From NCBI GenBank assembly GCA_002353885.1, contig DEKO01000163.1, positions 919 to 28,635 on the forward strand: a stretch of 27,717 nucleotides of DNA, given 5' to 3'. The translations under genes and the position numbers were made by a program. This DNA comes from Porphyromonadaceae bacterium UBA2720. Lineage in GTDB: Bacteria > Bacteroidota > Bacteroidia > Bacteroidales > Muribaculaceae. Shown here piece by piece: positions 23,320-27,717 of this stretch. Position 1 is the first letter of the stretch. The number at the start of each line of letters is the position of its first letter. The notes beneath the pieces were generated by a model, which ran no database searches, was not told where the DNA came from, and saw nothing but the letters and a program-made list of their open reading frames with translations.

Positions 23320-23361
23320 CCTCAGTGAGATTAAATAATTTCATCAAATTAACTCAAATAA

Positions 23362-25521
23362 ATGAAAGCTTACAAGACGAACGAAATTCGCAACATCGCT
23401 TTGCTTGGCGGAAAGGGCTCTGGTAAGACCTCTATGGCCGAGGCAATCCTTCACGGATGTGGCACCATCAATCGCAGGGGCAGTGTCGATGCCGGTAACA
23501 CGGTGTGTGACTACTTCCCCGTAGAGAAAGAGTATGGCTACTCAGTGTTCTCAACCCTGTTCTATGCCGAGAACAATGGCAAGAAGCTCAACTTCATCGA
23601 CTGCCCAGGCAGCGATGACTTTGTCGGCAATGTCGTGACCGCCCTGAACGTGACCGAGGCTGCGCTGATGCTCATCGACGGCCAGTATGGTGTCGAGGTG
23701 GGTACTCAGAACCAATACCGCACTGTCGACTCGATTCACAAGCCGCTGCTGATGGCCATCAACAAGATGGAGGCCGAGAAGAGCGACTTTGACAACGTGC
23801 TCAACAACCTGAAGGAGACCTTTGGCAACAAGGTTGTTCCTCTGCAATTCCCCGCCACCAGTGGTCCTGGCTTCAAGAGCATCGTCGACTTGCTTCTCAT
23901 GAAGCAGCTCACCTACGGCCCTGACGGCGGCAAGGCCACCATCAGCGACATTGACCCGGCTCTGGCCGATAAGGCCGAGGAGCTCAAGAGTGCTCTGGTC
24001 GAGATGGCAGCCGAGAACGACGAGACACTCATGGACAAGTTCTTTGAGACTGGCGAACTGAGCGAGGAAGAGATGATCGATGGCATCCGCAAGGGTCTGA
24101 TTGACTGCAGCATCATTCCTGTGATGTGCTGCAGCGGTGAGAAGGAGATGGGCATCGACCGCATGCTCGAGATTTTGGGCAATGTCGTTCCCGCTCCGCA
24201 GGATATGCCTGCACAGGCCGACACCGAGGGCAATGAGGTGGCACTGGATCCCAATGGTCCTGTGAGCCTGTTCTTCTTCAAGACCACCGTTGAGCCTCAC
24301 ATCGGCGAGGTTAGCTATTTCAAGGTGATGTCAGGTACCATCAAGGCCGGCACCGACCTGAACAACATGAATCGTGGCTCGAAGGAGCGCGTTGCACAGC
24401 TCAACGTCGTTTGTGGCCTCACCAAGACTGCCGTTGACGAGATGTCGGCTGGTGACCTGGGTGCAACCGTCAAGCTGAAAGATGTCCGCCGCGGCAACAC
24501 ACTGAACGAGAAGGGCCTGGAAAGCATCTTCGACTTCATCGAGTATCCCGCTCCCAAGTTCCAGCGCGCCATCCGCCCGCAGAACGAGAGCGAAATTGAG
24601 AAGCTGGGCGCAATCCTCAACCGCATGCACGAAGAGGATCCCACGCTGCTCATCGAGCAGAGCAAGGAGCTCAAGCAGACCATCGTCAGTGGCCAGGGCG
24701 AATTCCACCTGCGCACTCTCAAGTGGCGTGTCGAGAACAACGACAAGGTGATGATTGAGTATCAGGAGCCCAAAATTCCTTACCGTGAAACCATCACCAA
24801 GGCAGCTCGCGCCGATTATCGTCACAAGAAGCAATCGGGTGGCTCGGGCCAGTTCGGTGAGGTTCACCTGATTGTTGAGCCCTATCGCGAGGGTGATCCC
24901 GAACCCGACACCTACAAGTTCGGCAACCAAGAGTACAAGATGAGCATCCGCGATAAGCAGGAGATTCCTCTGGAGTGGGGCGGCATGCTGGTCATCTACA
25001 ACTGTATCGTTGGTGGTGCCATCGACGCACGCTTCATCCCCGCTATCGTCAAGGGTATCATGGACCGCATGGAGCAAGGCCCGTTGACTGGTTCGTATGC
25101 ACGCGACGTGCGCGTTTGCATTTACGATGGTAAGATGCACCCGGTTGACTCAAACGAAATCTCGTTCCGTCTGGCAGCTCGCCACGCCTTCAGCGATGCC
25201 TTCCGCAACGCCAATCCCAAGGTGCTCGAGCCCGTCTATGACGTGGAGATTCTGCTCCCCAGCGATAGCATGGGTGGTGTGCAGAGCGACCTGCAGGGCC
25301 GTCGCGGCATCATGATGGACATGAGCAGCAGCAATGGTCTGGAGAAGATTAAGGCTAAGATACCTCTGAAGGAGATGGCCAGCTACTCGACTGCCCTGAG
25401 CTCAATCACCGGTGGCCGCGCTTCGTTCAACATGAAGTTTGCCAGCTACGAGCTCGTTCCGGCCGATGTCCAGTCGCAACTGCTCAAGGAATACGAGGAG
25501 AGCAAGCAGGACGAGGATTAA
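23362..25521 (+). CDS. Elongation factor G paralog with altered GTPase motifs
   Basis: 719 residues with all five EF-G domains: G domain about 1-285, II about 300-385, III about 397-470 (DPTLLIEQSKELKQT, SGQGEFHL), IV about 473-600 (RHKKQSGGSGQFGEV) and V about 605-700 (DVEILLPSDSMGG). EF-G moves tRNA and mRNA through the ribosome. The G domain departs from canonical EF-G. The P-loop GGKGSGKT (16-23) is intact, but the switch I RGITI region reads YGYSV (58-62), switch II is DCPGSDDF (80-87) with Ser84 in place of the catalytic His, and NKxD is NKME (134-137). It therefore probably binds GTP but hydrolyses it poorly. A Bacteroides thetaiotaomicron EF-G2 paralog is reported, from memory, to work without GTPase activity; this may be its counterpart. 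It is a single gene with a strong terminator. Confidence 0.9.
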   Translation: MKAYKTNEIRNIALLGGKGSGKTSMAEAILHGCGTINRRGSVDAGNTVCDYFPVEKEYGYSVFSTLFYAENNGKKLNFIDCPGSDDFVGNVVTALNVTEAALMLIDGQYGVEVGTQNQYRTVDSIHKPLLMAINKMEAEKSDFDNVLNNLKETFGNKVVPLQFPATSGPGFKSIVDLLLMKQLTYGPDGGKATISDIDPALADKAEELKSALVEMAAENDETLMDKFFETGELSEEEMIDGIRKGLIDCSIIPVMCCSGEKEMGIDRMLEILGNVVPAPQDMPAQADTEGNEVALDPNGPVSLFFFKTTVEPHIGEVSYFKVMSGTIKAGTDLNNMNRGSKERVAQLNVVCGLTKTAVDEMSAGDLGATVKLKDVRRGNTLNEKGLESIFDFIEYPAPKFQRAIRPQNESEIEKLGAILNRMHEEDPTLLIEQSKELKQTIVSGQGEFHLRTLKWRVENNDKVMIEYQEPKIPYRETITKAARADYRHKKQSGGSGQFGEVHLIVEPYREGDPEPDTYKFGNQEYKMSIRDKQEIPLEWGGMLVIYNCIVGGAIDARFIPAIVKGIMDRMEQGPLTGSYARDVRVCIYDGKMHPVDSNEISFRLAARHAFSDAFRNANPKVLEPVYDVEILLPSDSMGGVQSDLQGRRGIMMDMSSSNGLEKIKAKIPLKEMASYSTALSSITGGRASFNMKFASYELVPADVQSQLLKEYEESKQDED

Positions 25522-25543
25522 TCGCCACATTCTCCTGTCATTC

Positions 25544-25586
25544 AAAAAAACTCGCTGCCTCCCTACGGGGCAGCGAGTTTTTTTTT
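25544..25586. terminator. Bidirectional terminator between the EF-G paralog and the BIG2/FGE gene
   Basis: ACTCGCTGCC (25550-25559) pairs with GGCAGCGAGT (25569-25578) over ten bases, with a 9-base loop. A run of As precedes it and a run of Ts follows, so it works on both strands. It lies 28 bases after the EF-G paralog stop and just after the stop of the convergent gene at 25589. Confidence 0.9.
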
Positions 25587-25588
25587 CG

Positions 25589-27475
25589 TCACATGCTCAA
25601 GCGCAGTCCATGACCAGAAATTACATACCCATAGTTATGATAATCTTCGAAATACCATTCAGATTTAGAAGTCAACCAAGGGGCTTCACTGTAAGACCCG
25701 CTAGAGTACATTTCGACAGTTGTTTCCCATCGGTCCATAACTTCGGCTCCCCACTCATTGACATTTCCGGACATGTCGTATAGGCCAAGCTCATTGGCAT
25801 TCTTGGTTGCCACAGGATGCGGATGATTGTCGCTATTGTCTTTGTACCAAGCAACGTCGTCGGCCACATCGCTGCCCGCATACTGATATCCACGGCTGCG
25901 CACACCACCCTTGGCAGCATAACTCCACTCTGAGGTCCAAGGCAGACGGAAGTTCATGCCAGTGAGTTGATTGAGCTTGTTGACAAACGCCAATGCATCG
26001 CTATGATACACGTGCTCGGCCGGCCATGAGGGGTTGGCAGTCTCACCTTCTGCTAAACAATATTGTCCCATCACTGCCTTGTAGAGCTCTTGTGTGACCT
26101 CGGTCTGTGCAATAGCAAACGAAGCAATCTGCTCATCGCCCTGCACAGGTACCATTGTGAATGAAACACCATTGACGGTGACCTCGTGCAACGTTGGACG
26201 TTGCCCATAGAGAATGGCATTAATCACAAGGTTCACATCAGCCACATCGACATCACCACTGCCATCGACATCGGCCGACTCGATTAATTCCGGGTCAGAC
26301 ATGCGGCCCAGCATCACATTGATGCAGTTGTTCACGTCGACAACATCATAGTGTCCATCACCATCAACGTCAGGCTGATTGTCTACAGCCACAAGGCAAC
26401 TAGCACCCAGTTCTGTGCCATCGGTCGTGGCCGCCGTGATCACAGCAGTGCCCCGTGCCACGACTGTGATGTGCCCCTGCTGGTCGACTGTTGCCACCTT
26501 GTCATTGCTGGTGGTCCAGTTCAAGGTGGTGTAGGTTGCGTTACTGGGCTCAATAATGGGCTCAAGGTCGATTTGTGTACCCGGCTTGACAATAGCAGCC
26601 GTCTGATTGAGCCCCAATTCAGTGATTAAGACTGGACTGACACTGACCTGGCAGGTAGCAGTGAGCTGCGCCGCCTCGGTGGTGGTTGCAGTGATTGTGG
26701 CCTGCCCTACCCCACAAGCTGTGACATGTCCCTCGCTGTCGACTGTTGCCACACTTGCGTCGCTCGAGGTCCAACTGACCACTTGTGTGACATAGCTAGG
26801 CATGACTGTGACGCTGAGTGCTGCCTGCTGTCCCAACTTCAGATCAAGCTGATTGGGTGTTACCTGAACATCGGTGGCACGTGCAGGCACCACATTGATA
26901 CTGCAAGTAGTGTTGGCTCCATCATAGCCTTCGCCCTCCTGAGTGGTGGCAGCAACCATACGGAAGAGCGTGGTCTGAGCCTCAAAGTGTCCTGTCGTCA
27001 TAGTCTCACTAGCACGAACTGTGATGACAAACACACTTTGATGCTCACCCACAGGTATGGCATGCTCGTGAGGCATATTGACCGTGAGCAAGCGCAACTC
27101 TTGCGGCACTTCGCCTTGCCAGCTATAGGTCATCGTGTTGTCGTTGTGCACACCATCATCGTCGGTATAGTTGGTGAGTGCGATAAACTCGTCAGAGAAC
27201 TCAGCTCCAGTGACCGACAAGCCTTCGGGCAAGGTCATCTGCAGCTGCAGAAACCATAGTGGCAATTCGTTATCCATATAGACCATTACCTGCTTGGTCT
27301 CGCCAACAGCGATGTCAAAATCCTCGACATACATTCGGCTCTGGGCCGCTACCGGGTAATTCATGACCTGGGCATCGATGGTTACACGCTGCAGGTTAGG
27401 TCTGAACTTTTGGGCAGTAGCGCTAGTCACCGCAAGCGCCACTGCCATCATGATAATTAGGATTTTTGTTTTCAT
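25589..27475 (-). CDS. Secreted BIG2/dockerin/FGE-fold multidomain protein
   Basis: 628 residues with a signal peptide (MKTKILIIMMAVALAVTSATA). Residues about 45-197 form a beta-rich domain that recalls cohesin/CBM2-type folds (VGETKQVMVYMDNE, LQLQMTLPEGLSV); this is a weak resemblance. Two bacterial Ig-like BIG2 domains follow at about 198-279 and 283-365, each with the W-T-S-x-D/N-x-x-V-A-T-V-D core. Dockerin-like Ca repeats lie at 369-424 (DVDGDGHYDVVD, DVDGSGDVDVAD). The C-terminal part, about 430-628, is a formylglycine-generating enzyme/SUMF1 fold (AQTEVTQELYKAVMG, FRLPWTSEWSYAAKGG, LYDMSGNVNEW). The only Cys in that fold is Cys472, so the Cys pair that binds copper in true FGE is missing and a binding role is more likely than catalysis. 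It is convergent with the EF-G paralog. Surface location is inferred. Confidence 0.87.
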   Translation of the reverse strand: MKTKILIIMMAVALAVTSATAQKFRPNLQRVTIDAQVMNYPVAAQSRMYVEDFDIAVGETKQVMVYMDNELPLWFLQLQMTLPEGLSVTGAEFSDEFIALTNYTDDDGVHNDNTMTYSWQGEVPQELRLLTVNMPHEHAIPVGEHQSVFVITVRASETMTTGHFEAQTTLFRMVAATTQEGEGYDGANTTCSINVVPARATDVQVTPNQLDLKLGQQAALSVTVMPSYVTQVVSWTSSDASVATVDSEGHVTACGVGQATITATTTEAAQLTATCQVSVSPVLITELGLNQTAAIVKPGTQIDLEPIIEPSNATYTTLNWTTSNDKVATVDQQGHITVVARGTAVITAATTDGTELGASCLVAVDNQPDVDGDGHYDVVDVNNCINVMLGRMSDPELIESADVDGSGDVDVADVNLVINAILYGQRPTLHEVTVNGVSFTMVPVQGDEQIASFAIAQTEVTQELYKAVMGQYCLAEGETANPSWPAEHVYHSDALAFVNKLNQLTGMNFRLPWTSEWSYAAKGGVRSRGYQYAGSDVADDVAWYKDNSDNHPHPVATKNANELGLYDMSGNVNEWGAEVMDRWETTVEMYSSGSYSEAPWLTSKSEWYFEDYHNYGYVISGHGLRLSM

Positions 27476-27530
27476 GTCTATTAATAATCTCTTTTATTAA
27501 AAGTAACTCATTAAGGAGTCAAAATATTGC

Positions 27531-27557
27531 ATATCCCCACAAAGGGGGATATTTTTT
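27531..27557 (+). terminator. Terminator-like hairpin in the divergent spacer before feoA
   Basis: ATATCCCC (27531-27538) pairs with GGGGATAT (27545-27552) around a 6-base loop and is followed by a run of six Ts on the plus strand. No plus-strand gene lies upstream to be terminated and the likely feoA promoter lies downstream. It could insulate against antisense transcription from the BIG2/FGE gene region or be a protein-binding palindrome. Confidence 0.5.
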
Positions 27558-27582
27558 GGTTGCTAATCACCATTTTTTGCGA

Positions 27583-27613
27583 TTGCAGGTGGGCCGAAGA
27601 GGTAGTAATTTTG
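27583..27613 (+). promoter_or_regulatory. Bacteroidota-type promoter for the feoA-like gene
   Basis: TTG (27583-27585), a 20-base spacer and TAATTTTG (27606-27613), 33 bases before the ATG at 27647. Both boxes and the spacing match the consensus. Confidence 0.7.
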
Positions 27614-27646
27614 CAAACTGGACATATTTTATCATAATTCCGAACA

Positions 27647-27717
27647 ATGAAACTGTCAGAACTGAAAACGGGCGAACGTGGTGTCATAGTGAAGGTGCTG
27701 GGTCACGGCGGCTTCCG
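27647..27717 (+). CDS. FeoA-domain protein, N-terminal fragment (FeoA or FeoAB ferrous iron transport)
   Basis: Only the first 23 codons are present; the gene runs off the right edge. MKLSELKTGERGVIVKVLGHGG matches the start of the FeoA SH3-like domain, in which the L-x-x-G-E-x-x-x-I-x-x-V pattern is conserved. In Bacteroidota FeoA is often fused in front of the FeoB G-protein/permease that takes up Fe(II), so either a separate FeoA or a FeoAB fusion is possible; the sequence here cannot tell. A clear promoter lies upstream. No Fur box was recognised by eye. Confidence 0.8.
   Translation, partial: MKLSELKTGERGVIVKVLGHGGF

Noticed and set aside
23551..25140. Two long minus-strand open frames inside the EF-G paralog
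   Set aside because: The EF-G protein is complete on the other strand; the Leu/Val/His-rich translations are typical shadows of strongly codon-biased genes.
25589..26190. True formylglycine-generating sulfatase activator
   Set aside because: The FGE-fold region has a single Cys instead of the catalytic pair, and no sulfatase is nearby.
26726..27259. Plus-strand open frame of 177 codons within the BIG2/FGE gene
   Set aside because: Antisense to BIG2 domains and without a promoter, ribosome site or recognisable motif.
1072..27475. A cellulosome locus, because of the dockerin repeats
   Set aside because: There is no scaffoldin with repeated cohesins, the dockerin proteins are not cellulases, and the only glycosidase (GH53) has no dockerin.

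Overview
The window reads as chromosomal DNA of a gut-type Bacteroidales bacterium (phylum Bacteroidota). Three things point there. Many genes are preceded by the Bacteroidota promoter form (a -7 box TAnnTTTG, often with TTG about 20 bases upstream). Three secreted proteins carry dockerin-type Ca-binding repeats of the kind common in Muribaculaceae and Prevotellaceae. The gene set (PPi-dependent phosphofructokinase, tryptophanase, a divergent EF-G paralog, a FeoA-type start at the right edge, CotH, FGE/BIG2 and BspA-like LRR proteins) is typical of the order. The family-level placement is inference. I saw no rRNA, tRNA, CRISPR array, insertion sequence, phage gene or attachment site, and no gene-free stretch longer than about 300 bases (the longest is about 170 bases, just before the right edge).

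Layout, left to right. 1-1066: end of prfA (release factor 1), then pyrF. 1072-2520: convergent secreted CotH-dockerin protein. 2612-3838: L-fucose isomerase-like protein, diverging from cotH. 3954-5636: PPi-dependent phosphofructokinase on the minus strand, followed by two stacked hairpins. 5784-9169: minus-strand run ffh, folD, capA-like. 9302-10003: a lone WecG/TagA/CpsF glycosyltransferase. 10139-12269: minus-strand run of a DUF3298-type lipoprotein, rsmG and an MBL-fold hydrolase. 12409-13251: divergent CvfB-like S1 protein. 13308-19499: a tightly packed plus-strand cluster made of an SDR oxidoreductase, two secreted tandem PAP2/class A acid phosphatase-like proteins, an LRR-dockerin protein and a third tandem PAP2 protein. 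19602-20978: tryptophanase. 21038-23171: minus-strand hemW and a GH53 endo-galactanase. 23362-25521: EF-G paralog with altered GTPase motifs. 25589-27475: secreted BIG2/dockerin/FGE-fold protein. 27647 to the end: start of a feoA or feoAB gene.

Most of the window is housekeeping: translation (prfA, rsmG, EF-G paralog), protein targeting (ffh), folate and pyrimidine metabolism (folD, pyrF), glycolysis and heme-chaperone functions. The accessory content is concentrated in the secreted proteins. The most unusual part is 14112-19499. Three adjacent genes encode six PAP2-like domains; only the N-terminal domains of the first and third keep the full KX6RP / PSxH / SRX5HX3D signature. The other four have lost the nucleophile-position His while keeping the surrounding fold motifs. 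This looks like a duplicated family of enzyme-pseudoenzyme fusions exported by one operon together with an LRR-dockerin protein. The second point of interest is the EF-G paralog, whose switch II catalytic His is replaced by Ser.
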